Below, in pieces: positions 14,492 through 21,727 of a stretch of 32,724 bases of DNA. Numbering within the stretch: the stretch's first letter is position 1; the number at the start of each line of letters is the position of its first letter. A program made the translations under genes and the position numbers. The notes below the pieces were generated by a model. The model was not told the origin of the DNA and made no database searches. It saw only the letters and a list, made by a program, of their open reading frames with translations. Source of the DNA: a virus; the IMG/VR virus record IMGVR_UViG_3300045741_000184, positions 1-32,724 of that record. One strand, written 5' to 3'.

Positions 14492-15928
14492 TCATGGGTA
14501 ATTCGATGGGTAGACTTTATTGCCAGAGGGAATTGGGTTTGAATTGATCGCGGGTAGAACCTGCGTCGTCCAATCCCCTGATCCCCCGCCTGTAATCACA
14601 CACCAGAATACGTGACTTGATCCCAACCCCACGGGCGATTGACCTGGATTATTGATCGCTGAGGTCATGATCTGCGACACCGTGGCTTTCGAATAGTCTG
14701 GTTGTTGCACCTGTGCCATGTACGGCGATTGCTGATACAGGCTCGTAAAGCCAGGCGTCCCCCCAGCGGCAGCGCCAATGTAGCCCTTTTGGCCCCAACT
14801 GAAACTTGATACTGGATACACCACATCCGGCCCGCTTGCTGCAGCACGGGTATCGTTGGAAGTGCAATCCTCCAGTAGTACTTGACTTGTGGCGGCCTGG
14901 CTTCCGCCGTAACCGAAGAAATTCACCTGATCCATGATGCTGGTATGCGGCCATGAGGTTCTCATGTGCGCCAGCAGCGTCTGCCACTGCGTTTTTGCAG
15001 TATTGGCGTTATAGTCGCCAACAGTAATCAGATCCAGGGAGGATTCCGTGAAACTTATTGCCTCGAAGTACGGGTCCGTGTCATACGTATAGGCCCCGCC
15101 ACCATAGGGGCTGGTATGCTTGGCAAGGGAATCAAACAGCGCGGTAAGGCGCGTAATGATAGACGCCCGCCACCATGCGCAAGTAGCGCCATAGGTTCCA
15201 AGCTGCCAGTATCCACCGTGGACCCCATCGTAGCCAAGCCCGTAAGTGCCAGGATCATTGGCGATGTAAGCCGGGACGCTACCGGAAGCGTTGGTATTGT
15301 CAAACCGCTCGCCCACCAGCACCACGGCCATGCGCTTGCCTGGATAGTTGGCCGCGATGTAACTTCTGATGCTGTCGATATTGGTCCAGTCGTAGGTGTT
15401 GAGGGCTGTTTCGTAATCCACCCATCTTGCCAGCACGCAAAATCCCAATACGTTTGAGTTAGGCAACGTAAGGTCAACTTCGGATTTCACCGCAGCTAGT
15501 TTTGAAGTCGATAGCCAGGAATTGCTCTGCGTGTAATGGCCAGGATTCCACTTGTACAATCCACCACTCGCACTTGTGGTTGCTGACACCTGTGCGCTGG
15601 CATCGCCAACCTGAGAGGCGGTGGTCTGTACCTGCCCGTAAAAGTAATAAAGCGTGCTGGCAGTTAATCCAGTAACCGGCACAGTAACGGGACTTTGTGT
15701 ACCTCCAATCACATAATAAACCGCTGTCCAAGGGCCATTCGATGAGGTCGAGTACCAGATGATGTACTGGTATAACCGTCCTAACGCGGGTCCTGTATAG
15801 GTTGCGGTAATATCAATCTCAGTGGCACCTGCTACTTGCGCGCTTAAACTTGGCGCACCAATGCTTACCCCGCCCCCAACGCTCCTTCCAGGGCCTAAGC
15901 CAGAATCAATGAGCCTGACGTTCCGCAC
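14492..15928 (-). CDS. FN3 domain plus glycoside-hydrolase-like protein, 478 aa
   Basis: I start it at GTG 15928, just past the preceding stop. The frame extends upstream to 16021, but that part is in another frame of the neighbouring gene and reads like noise. Residues about 24-120 form a fibronectin type III-like domain (APSLSAQVAGATEIDITATYTG ... VTGLTASTLYYFYGQVQTT). The C-terminal 330 residues resemble a TIM-barrel glycosidase: VLGFCVLARWVDYE, TYDWTNIDSIRSYI, KRMAVVLVGERF, WWRASIITRLTALFDSLA, and FEAISFTESSLDL, whose Glu is a candidate catalytic residue. It could trim surface or capsule glycans or be a non-catalytic relative. Confidence 0.6.
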   Translation of the reverse strand: MRNVRLIDSGLGPGRSVGGGVSIGAPSLSAQVAGATEIDITATYTGPALGRLYQYIIWYSTSSNGPWTAVYYVIGGTQSPVTVPVTGLTASTLYYFYGQVQTTASQVGDASAQVSATTSASGGLYKWNPGHYTQSNSWLSTSKLAAVKSEVDLTLPNSNVLGFCVLARWVDYETALNTYDWTNIDSIRSYIAANYPGKRMAVVLVGERFDNTNASGSVPAYIANDPGTYGLGYDGVHGGYWQLGTYGATCAWWRASIITRLTALFDSLAKHTSPYGGGAYTYDTDPYFEAISFTESSLDLITVGDYNANTAKTQWQTLLAHMRTSWPHTSIMDQVNFFGYGGSQAATSQVLLEDCTSNDTRAAASGPDVVYPVSSFSWGQKGYIGAAAGGTPGFTSLYQQSPYMAQVQQPDYSKATVSQIMTSAINNPGQSPVGLGSSHVFWCVITGGGSGDWTTQVLPAINSNPIPSGNKVYPSNYP

Positions 15929-15933
15929 CAGTG

Positions 15934-16278
15934 TTAGTCCAGCAGAAAGGTGACCAGCCCCCCGCCCGTGGCAAGCGCAGTGGCATCCGTGTAGACGTTG
16001 TTCTTGACGATGGCATACCACAATGGGCCTGAATGCACTATGGGTACATCCAAAGGCGCTACGATGCCGGTGATGGGAATGTTGAAGGTCACATCAGGGA
16101 TCGAAGTACCAAGTACAGGGACAGCATTGTTATTGCCGCCCCAGAACAGTTTCACGTACATGGAATTTGCCGCCTCTGCACTGGTGGCAATGATCCCCCA
16201 AAGATCACACTGCTGGCCGCCTTTAAGCAAAACCAGTGCCGGGGCACTTGTCGTACTCACAACGGTATAGGGAAACAT
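15934..16278 (-). CDS. Small structural protein, 114 aa, unknown
   Basis: TAGGAGG lies seven bases before the ATG and includes the stop of the previous gene. The sequence is a beta-strand-rich single domain (VSTTSAPALVLLKGGQQCDLWGIIATSAEAANSMYVKLFWGGNNN ... GPLWYAIVKNNVY) without charged clusters or catalytic residues. It lies two genes downstream of the major capsid gene, where podoviruses often encode head decoration or minor capsid proteins. That role is a guess from place and size. Confidence 0.58.
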   Translation of the reverse strand: MFPYTVVSTTSAPALVLLKGGQQCDLWGIIATSAEAANSMYVKLFWGGNNNAVPVLGTSIPDVTFNIPITGIVAPLDVPIVHSGPLWYAIVKNNVYTDATALATGGGLVTFLLD

Positions 16279-16287
16279 AAGCGCCTC

Positions 16288-16629
16288 CTATACGATGGCA
16301 CCAGGAAAGCCAGCGGTTCCAAAGGCTGCATTCTCGCACCTTGTCACGCTCATGATCATGTTCACCGTCCCCGCAGCAGCACCAGTGCCATCCGTCCCCC
16401 ACAGGAATGTGATGGTATTGGCAGAGGATACATAGGCATTGTCCAGCACCACATGCGCTGCCGGGGCCTGCAGGTTCCAGCTAATGAGGTCATTCGGCAG
16501 TACACCGTTGACGGTAAGCGTGGTGGTGGCCGATGCGCTCGCACCAAGCAGGGGAGTGGGAACAGCCGAGAGATAAAGCATCTGGTCGAATGCTTCATTA
16601 CCGATTTGAACTCGAGTACCAACGGGCAT
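16288..16629 (-). CDS. Small structural protein, 113 aa, possible head decoration protein
   Basis: AGGAG precedes the ATG and directly follows the T-run of a terminator-like hairpin. The protein is a compact beta domain (GTRVQIGNEAFDQMLYLSAVPTPLLGASASATTTLTVNGVLPNDLISWN ... NTITFLWGTDGTGAAAGTVNMIMSVTR). Apart from the inserted HNH gene it would be the first gene after the major capsid gene, the usual site of a decoration protein. No family motif confirms this. Confidence 0.58.
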   Translation of the reverse strand: MPVGTRVQIGNEAFDQMLYLSAVPTPLLGASASATTTLTVNGVLPNDLISWNLQAPAAHVVLDNAYVSSANTITFLWGTDGTGAAAGTVNMIMSVTRCENAAFGTAGFPGAIV

Positions 16630-16640
16630 TGAAATCTCCT

Positions 16641-16670
16641 AAAAAAGAGGGCCCTTGTTTAAGGGGCCCC
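16641..16670 (-). terminator. Terminator-like hairpin after the HNH gene
   Basis: On the minus strand a GC-rich stem (GGG and CCCTT pairing with AAGGG and CCC, one bulged C, loop about AAAC) is followed by CTCTTTTTT. It lies between the HNH stop (16692) and the ribosome-binding site of the next gene. It could end HNH transcripts or partly attenuate the operon. The bulge makes efficiency uncertain. Confidence 0.6.
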
Positions 16671-16691
16671 GTAATGGCTAAGGGCTAGAGT

Positions 16692-17471
16692 CTAAGCAAC
16701 GTGCGCCCAGACGCGTTTTGCTCTGATATTACTGATCATCTGCCTGCTGACCTTAAACTTGGCAGCGAGATCGCAACCACGTTCTTGGCTTGTACGTATT
16801 TCACGCACAATTTCAGGATTGATGCGATTGCTCTTCCCTCGTCGGTTTGCACGCGGAGGAGGATGAGCAACAACATCTACTTGCAAATGGCCCCAGGATT
16901 TACGTTGCTTTACGCTTCCAATCGTCGTAATGGCAACATTGTAATCTGAGGCAATCTGCGCATAAGGACGCGGATCAGCCAAGATCTTCAGCACCTGCGC
17001 CTCATTCAAAATGGCTCTGGTTGGTGGCTGAAAACCTTGCAAACTACATCGGCCTTTCCTGTACATATCTTTCGCATTGTCAGCTGCGTCACCCAGCCAT
17101 AAGTGCGCTGGATTGACGCAAACAACATTGTCGCATTGATGGCATACCATCATGCCAGAAGGAATGACCGAATCAGTATGATAGGCCCAAGAGAATCGGT
17201 GCGCTTTATTGTGAACAACTCCGCGCACCGCTCCCCTGAATCTCCCATACCCATCCTTATCAACACATGCGGTCCAAGTCCAACATCCATCAGGATTTGC
17301 ACCCTTAGAATGCTGGCGATTAAACCTCTCAATTGCCGTCAGCCCGTGCATCTCGGCAGACAATGCCTTTATCGCCACTGGCGAACCGTACTGCCTGGTA
17401 CGACGCCAGTGCTTATTGCACATGCCCAAATACAAGGCTTCTAAATCGCAATCCTTGATACAGCAAAGCAC
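16692..17471 (-). CDS. HNH homing endonuclease next to the split capsid gene, 259 aa
   Basis: The start is GTG at 17471 with AAGGGAG six bases upstream. The N-terminal zinc finger is CCIKDCDLEALYLGMCNKHWRR. It is followed by an HNH core (GCWTWTACVDKDGYGRFRG, NKAHRFSWAYHTDS, MVCHQCDNVVCVNPAHLWLG, DNAKDMYRKGR) and two tandem helix-turn-helix units (ILNEAQVLKILADPR ... IASDYNVAITTIGSVK; INPEIVREIRTSQE ... LAAKFKVSRQMISNIRA). Two DNA-reading units make it the largest of the endonucleases here. It sits 71 bases after capsid exon 2, so its likely target is the capsid gene end or the intron insertion site. A hairpin hides its ribosome-binding site and a terminator-like hairpin follows it. Confidence 0.92.
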   Translation of the reverse strand: MLCCIKDCDLEALYLGMCNKHWRRTRQYGSPVAIKALSAEMHGLTAIERFNRQHSKGANPDGCWTWTACVDKDGYGRFRGAVRGVVHNKAHRFSWAYHTDSVIPSGMMVCHQCDNVVCVNPAHLWLGDAADNAKDMYRKGRCSLQGFQPPTRAILNEAQVLKILADPRPYAQIASDYNVAITTIGSVKQRKSWGHLQVDVVAHPPPRANRRGKSNRINPEIVREIRTSQERGCDLAAKFKVSRQMISNIRAKRVWAHVA

Positions 17472-17477
17472 TGCCGT

Positions 17478-17515
17478 CTCCCTTGGTGTAGTGCCTTCGC
17501 ATTGTACACCAAAGG
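17478..17515 (-). promoter_or_regulatory. Hairpin sequestering the HNH ribosome-binding site
   Basis: CCTTTGGTGTA pairs with TACACCAAGGG over about 11 bp (one U-G), with an inner UGC-GAAG-GCA stem in the loop. The 3' arm contains most of the AAGGGAG ribosome-binding site (17478-17484) of the GTG start at 17471. In long capsid transcripts this should repress the endonuclease. The same logic is known for T4 intron endonucleases such as I-TevI. Confidence 0.6.
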
Positions 17516-17542
17516 AAACGACTAATCAGCACTAGCAGTGCA

Positions 17543-17611
17543 TCAACCCGCAATACGCAAGCCAAGACTCCGGTAAAGGCTCGCTGGTCCATACAACACA
17601 TCGGCTCTGGT
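17543..17611 (-). CDS. Major capsid protein exon 2 (22 codons)
   Basis: It begins at ACC directly after the intron's last G and ends at TGA 17545-17543. It encodes TRADVLYG, PASLYRSL and GLRIAG, continuing the exon 1 frame with no codon split. The preceding ATG belongs to the intron 3' end; it and an upstream GGAG could by chance look like the start of a 23-aa gene. The peptide makes better sense as the coat C-terminus. Confidence 0.85.
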   Translation of the reverse strand, partial: TRADVLYGPASLYRSLGLRIAG

Positions 17612-19124
17612 CATTTTGTTACTCCCCCTTTCGGGGTGGGGGAACCTCTTCGGATTCCCCTCAGCGGCTTCTGTATACCGCTGTTCAGACTATCGCATCC
17701 CCTTTCGGGGCCCTCTCACTTAGTCGTTCAGGCCGCCTTTCGGCTTGCCCCTTGTCATCCTGGGTTTCAGGATTTCCAAGTCAATCAGAGAAGGTTTTCA
17801 TCCCGTCCTAATGGACGGTATGGCCCACACTAGGCTCAGAGTCGTTGTTGATCGTGTATTGCGTCACCATGCGGATGCTCATTCCCACATCCTCATCGTC
17901 ATACGCCCTTGCGGCCATCTCCACGCCCTGCGGCAGTGGAAGATCAGCAAACGCCAGTGCATAGGCATACTTGTGGAACACCAGCCCCTGGGGGGTGACG
18001 GTTCCATTCGTTGCCGACTGGTTGAACACGATAGCAGCCGTTGGCGAGGGTGCAGCAGTCACGTTCTGGAACTGCCCACCCGAAATGACGCACTCTGCAA
18101 CCGCTAGCGAGCAATAGCCTGAGGCATCCGAGGTGTAGACCCCAGTGGCGCTATTGAACGAGCCGTTCGTGAGAGTCGCAGGCGAGAAGTACAGTCCAGT
18201 GGTTGCGGCACCGTTCGGCGGTGTACCAAATCCACCCGGCGGCAGCACAACAAACTGCTTGAGTGACCGTCCATACTGGCGGCGGTTCTGCGGGTTCACC
18301 GGATAGACACCTGCAATGGTGAAGGTATCCCCCACCGAACACACCGAGCTATTGGCCGTGAAGCCCTGCACACCAAGCACGCCAGAGGCAGCCCAACCGG
18401 TGCTTAGAAGCGCACTGGTTCCGCCCGTGGCATACAGGGTGAAACTCGAGGCTGTTCCCGTGTTAGTCCCAGTCGTGAACACATACACGTTCTGGTCTTC
18501 CCACCAGTCCAAACCGGCCCATTCCTTGGCGATCATTCCTTTGTCGTTGTACTCGCCAATCTTCGCCTGAGGGTTGAACAGGCCCTTCATGGCATCAGTC
18601 ACTGCAGACATGGTGATGGGATCAAGCACACAGCACTTCTCACCCTCCGTGGGGCAGGCTTCCATAGCCAGATAGGCCCTAGCATCGGAGAAGATCTTGT
18701 AGCTGGCCGGCTGCACGCCGGGAGTACCCAGGGTCGTAGCGGTGTTCAAGGCAAAGTAAGCGGCAGAATCGGCATCGATCCTATTGGCGACCGTGGCGAT
18801 CTGCGGCTTCAAAATGCGCTTCTTGAACATATCCATCGACAATGCCAAGTCCTGCGTCGTGAACTGCACATCAACGTGGTACTGGTAGTTAAGGACCACC
18901 GGGGTATAGGTCTCGAAGGTGTCCTCTACCAGGAGCGGTGGACCATAGGTGCCGATGTAGCGGGGCGGTCTACGGATGTTCACCGTATTTCCGACTTTCG
19001 CGCCGGTCCGAGCGAATTCGTTCGAGTATTGTCGCTCGACGCGGTTCGCTATGACCAGCTCGTTTTCCAGCACCACCAATGCTTGATTGGTGATGTAGGA
19101 CATGGTTAAGAGCTGTTGAGTCAT
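17543..19124 (-). CDS. Major capsid protein (P22 coat group), split by a group I intron
   Basis: Exon 1 is 19124-17832 (431 codons) and exon 2 is 17611-17543 (22 codons plus TGA). The spliced product is 453 aa. GGAG precedes the ATG. The sequence has coat features of the P22-type HK97 fold: YITNQALVVLENELVIANRVERQY, NTVNIRRPPRY, YHVDVQFTTQDLALSMDMF, AAYFALNTATT, an inserted beta domain (about 240-300) and AYALAFADLPLPQGVEMA near the C-terminus. Read without splicing, it ends in the odd tail SVGHTVH. Joined at CCT|ACC, it reads NNDSEP-TRADVLYG ... LGLRIAG, the (P)TR-x-DVLYG ... RPEL-type ending I recall for this coat family. The scaffold gene precedes it. Confidence 0.9.
17612..17831 (-). ncRNA. 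Group I self-splicing intron, ORF-less, about 220 nt
   Basis: Counting from the intron's first base (17831), I see these elements. P1: exon GCCU pairs with GGGC at 6-9, giving the required U-G at the 5' splice site. P2: CCGTCC/GGACGG, 14-29. P4: CTTG/CAAG. P5: ATCCTG/CAGGAT, 59-75. P6: GCC-GAAA-GGC, 88-97. P3: TCTCT/AGAGG. P7: GACTA 107-111 with TAGTC 140-144. P8: CCCC-GAAA-GGGG, 122-133. P9: AGCGG/CCGCT, 150-169. P9.1: GGGGAA/TTCCCC, 172-193. P9.2: CCCC-GAAA-GGGG, 196-207. It ends in G. The core segment CCTGAACGACTA closely resembles the phage T4 td intron. The short P7-P3 link argues against subgroup IA. Confidence 0.88.
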
Positions 19125-19151
19125 TTAAGTCATCTCCGAAAGGGTTAAGAA

Positions 19152-20162
19152 TTACCCCTTCCGCTTGTTCTTCTCCCGCTCATAGGCACGGAGCTGCCTG
19201 AAGTCCATCTTCGATGGATCTAGCTGGACAGTCCCCGCACCTGCTGTCGAGATCGGAGTAATCGGAGGTGGGGCAGTAGATGTACGCTCGATCCTGGGCT
19301 CAACCTTGGTCTCAACCTTCGCTTCAGCCTTGGGAGATTCCTCTTTTGACTCAAATCGCGCCTCAACCTTGCCTAATCGTGCCAGCGCCATGATGGGCGA
19401 TAGCTTCAAAATCTTGGTTAGCTCCTCACGGTTCTTGGCAAAGTAGTACGTCAGTTCACCTACCTGTTCAGACTCCATCAGGAACTGCATCACATAGGGT
19501 GGTATGTCTTTCTCATCCCGCGCCTGTACGGCTTCCTCGAAATCAGGATACTTAGCCTTAGTCACATCCAGCCTTTCCTTGACCCTGGCCTCCAAAGCAG
19601 CTCGCTCTGTTGCCTGCTGCTGCTCTCTTTGCTGCGCCTTGAACTGCTCAACCCTGTATTCAGCCTGTGCATCGGTGAACTTATCCCACTGAAACTCACC
19701 CTTGTCATTAAGGTACTTGGGATCAGATTTGTCCGGTGGCTTGATCTCAGTGACCTGCACGGGCTGGGCACGGATCTTCAGTTCCTCGACTTCCCGTGCG
19801 AGCTTGTCCCGCTCGCTTTCCACCAGGCGGCGCTGGTTGTACTGGCTTTCCGCAAGCCTTTCGTTCTCGTCTCGCTCCTCCTGGATACGCTGCCGCAAAG
19901 CCTTTTCTGCTTTCAGCTCGCGGTGCTTCTTGGCAATCTTGGCCTTTGCTTGTTCCAAGGTTTCCTCAGGCATCAAGTCGCCATCGGCTTCTACAGGAAC
20001 CTCCTTCGGTTCCTCTTTCGCTTCTACCTTGGGTTCCTGCTTGGCTTCCTCTTTAGGTGCCTCTTTGGCTTCCGCCTCCTTGATGACCGCTTTCATGTTT
20101 TCGGTCTTGCCCGATTCAATGAACTCGTTCAAGCCAGCGGAGGTAACAACCTTGGCAGTCAT
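19152..20162 (-). CDS. Capsid scaffolding protein, 336 aa
   Basis: It lies just upstream of the major capsid gene. The composition is highly charged and helical: Lys/Glu/Ala repeats at residues 25-60 (KEAEAKEAPKEEAKQEPK), a long coiled coil at about 65-135 (TLEQAKAKIAKKHRELKAEKALRQR) and a Gln/Glu-rich helix at about 168-200. A flexible Pro/Thr linker (STAPPPITPIST) leads to a short basic C-terminus (DFRQLRAYEREKNKRKG), the part that in P22 scaffold contacts coat. Scaffold guides coat assembly and leaves before DNA entry. No protease motif is visible. It starts in an ATGA overlap with the methyltransferase gene. Confidence 0.85.
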   Translation of the reverse strand: MTAKVVTSAGLNEFIESGKTENMKAVIKEAEAKEAPKEEAKQEPKVEAKEEPKEVPVEADGDLMPEETLEQAKAKIAKKHRELKAEKALRQRIQEERDENERLAESQYNQRRLVESERDKLAREVEELKIRAQPVQVTEIKPPDKSDPKYLNDKGEFQWDKFTDAQAEYRVEQFKAQQREQQQATERAALEARVKERLDVTKAKYPDFEEAVQARDEKDIPPYVMQFLMESEQVGELTYYFAKNREELTKILKLSPIMALARLGKVEARFESKEESPKAEAKVETKVEPRIERTSTAPPPITPISTAGAGTVQLDPSKMDFRQLRAYEREKNKRKG

Positions 20163-20728
20163 TTCTTCACCAGCGAGGCGATCAAATCGCCCGCCGCCTC
20201 CTTGTAGAAGGAAAGCGCAAACATCTTGCTCACATCATTGCGGTTGGCGAACTCACCGTGAATCCCCCCATAACCCCAAGTAGCATCAAAATCGCAGTTG
20301 TACCCGTCCTTGTTCCACTCAATATCGTTATCCGGCGCGTTCGTGGCACGCCAGGTCTTCGAGAGGTAGAAGTACAGCATCTCACTCACCGGGGGCCACT
20401 CATGCGTGAAATCCCCGTAAGCGCGGTTAGAGGACCACAGGGGAGTGATGATGGATGCCTTAGCGCCCATTTGCATCACCCGGTACATTTCATTGAAGAT
20501 CCACACGCGGTTCTTCCCACCGAAGTGCTCGAGGGTGTGCGACATGTGGATTTCAGCCACCGTCCCATCCTTCCACGGCCAGGGTTTAAGCAAGTCATGG
20601 ACGATATCCACGCCGGGGAACTTGTTCCTATCGACCCCAATGAAACCCTCTTTCTTGTTCTTGCCGCAACCAAGGTCCAATCTCGTTGGCTCAGTTACTT
20701 CCACAGCCTTCAACTTTGCCTTAGCCAT
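20159..20728 (-). CDS. SAM-dependent methyltransferase, 189 aa
   Basis: TRLDLGCGKNKKEGFIGVD at about residues 15-33 is a class I SAM-binding motif with the acidic residue ending beta 2. DIVHDLLKPWPWKDGTVAEIHMSHTLEHF and NEMYRVMQMGAKASIITPLW follow in the order of the type 11 group. The DFTHEWPPVSEMLYFYL and WGYGGIHGEF segments may shape the acceptor pocket. The acceptor cannot be read from sequence. Gene order (glycosyltransferase, sugar dehydratase, methyltransferase) suggests methylation of a sugar or glycan, although a DNA or protein target is not excluded. It starts immediately after the dehydratase stop. Confidence 0.8.
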   Translation of the reverse strand: MAKAKLKAVEVTEPTRLDLGCGKNKKEGFIGVDRNKFPGVDIVHDLLKPWPWKDGTVAEIHMSHTLEHFGGKNRVWIFNEMYRVMQMGAKASIITPLWSSNRAYGDFTHEWPPVSEMLYFYLSKTWRATNAPDNDIEWNKDGYNCDFDATWGYGGIHGEFANRNDVSKMFALSFYKEAAGDLIASLVKK

Positions 20729-21727
20729 TTATGCAACCATCCTTTTACCAGCCACTAGCCATTCTGGATGCTTGAGCGTCCAGTCCACTATCCTCCCGAT
20801 GCTCTGCTCTATCGCACAGGGGGGAGTCCAACCTAACTTTGCCAGCTTCTTGCCACTCAAGGCATACCGAAGATCATGCCCAGGCCGCTGGGAGTGGAAG
20901 TCCACTAATCTAAAGCGGAATGTGGTTTGCATTGCCTTGGCTATCAGCCCGGCAAGCTCCAGGTTATCCATCTCCCGCTCGCCCACGATGTTGTACTTCT
21001 CCCCAGCCTCGCCTTTGGCAAGGATGAACAGCACCGCATGAGCCACATTCTCCGCATCAATGTAAAAGCGACTGCCAGGCTTGCTGCAGGTCTTATCGGC
21101 ATGGATCGTCACCTCATCGCCCGCCAGTACCTTGGCAATGGTCATCGGTACCATCTTCTCAGGGTGCTGCCTGGTACCGATGACGTTCATCGTATGGGTG
21201 GTGATGACGGGCAGTTTATAGGTGTTGTGAAACGAAAGCCCAAGCTGCACGGCCCCCGCTTTCGTCGCGGCATACGGATTACCGGCGTTGTACCGGTCAT
21301 CCTCTGCGTAAGCGACACCTACCGGGGCAGGTCCGAAGACCTCATCTGTGCTGAAGTTGAGGAACTTCTCGCACCCCGTAAGACGGGCAAAATCAAGGAT
21401 GTTGCATGTGCCTACGACGTTATCGAGCACGAACTCCATCGGATTTTCGATGGAACGGTCCACATGCGTACCAGCCGCCAGGTGCAGTATGTAATCGTGC
21501 GCCCCGATCTGGCTGGCAAGCTGGTCATTGGTTGCGGCCCGCAGGTCGTGGTAGACAAATCTCACGCGCTTGTTCTTCGCAGCTCCAATCTCTGCCAGGC
21601 GGTTGAGGTTCCCACTGCAATCCAGACGGTCAATGATGGTAATGCGCCAATCCGTGTTCTCAAGGATCGCTTTTACAAGGTGATGGCCGATGAAACCCGC
21701 AGCACCTGTTATGAGTACCTTCACCAC
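20729..21727 (-). CDS. NDP-sugar 4,6-dehydratase-like SDR enzyme (RmlB group), 332 aa
   Basis: An extended short-chain dehydrogenase fold: TGAAGFIG (7-14, NAD binding), HLAAGTHVDRSIENP (82-96), FSTDEVFG (125-132, with the Asp-Glu pair used by 4,6-dehydratases), NPYAATKAG (Tyr152 and Lys156 of the YxxxK motif) and RFYIDAENVAHAV. RmlB-type enzymes make 4-keto-6-deoxy sugars from dTDP-glucose; the actual nucleotide sugar here is unknown. The length is typical. The start is GTG, overlapping the glycosyltransferase stop. The gene likely feeds the adjacent glycosyltransferase with an activated deoxysugar. Confidence 0.85.
   Translation of the reverse strand: MVKVLITGAAGFIGHHLVKAILENTDWRITIIDRLDCSGNLNRLAEIGAAKNKRVRFVYHDLRAATNDQLASQIGAHDYILHLAAGTHVDRSIENPMEFVLDNVVGTCNILDFARLTGCEKFLNFSTDEVFGPAPVGVAYAEDDRYNAGNPYAATKAGAVQLGLSFHNTYKLPVITTHTMNVIGTRQHPEKMVPMTIAKVLAGDEVTIHADKTCSKPGSRFYIDAENVAHAVLFILAKGEAGEKYNIVGEREMDNLELAGLIAKAMQTTFRFRLVDFHSQRPGHDLRYALSGKKLAKLGWTPPCAIEQSIGRIVDWTLKHPEWLVAGKRMVA

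Noticed and set aside
15929-16021. Longer N-terminus of the FN3-glycosidase gene from 16021
   Set aside because: The extra residues (Cys/His-rich, no structure) lie antiphase in the end of the upstream structural gene. The GTG just after that gene's stop fits operon spacing.
17543-17614. Independent 23-aa gene starting at ATG 17614 with GGAG upstream
   Set aside because: The ATG is the 3' end of the intron, and the peptide continues the coat protein in frame. The GGAG belongs to the P9.2 stem.
17630-17760. Regularly spaced GAAA-capped CCCC/GGGG hairpins considered as a CRISPR or REP-type repeat
   Set aside because: The stems differ in sequence and spacing, and each fits a specific group I intron element (P6, P8, P9.2).
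17808-17831. Continuous reading of the capsid frame to TAG at 17808 as the true coat C-terminus
   Set aside because: The last seven residues are encoded in intron P1-P2 bases, and the stop lies at the P2 loop. The exon 2 peptide completes the protein much better. The 438-aa form would appear only from unspliced RNA.
19629-20283. Long plus-strand open frames opposite the scaffold gene
   Set aside because: They are mirror frames of the Lys/Glu-rich scaffold. They give Ser- or Leu-rich low-complexity translations, lack ribosome-binding sites and oppose a confident gene.
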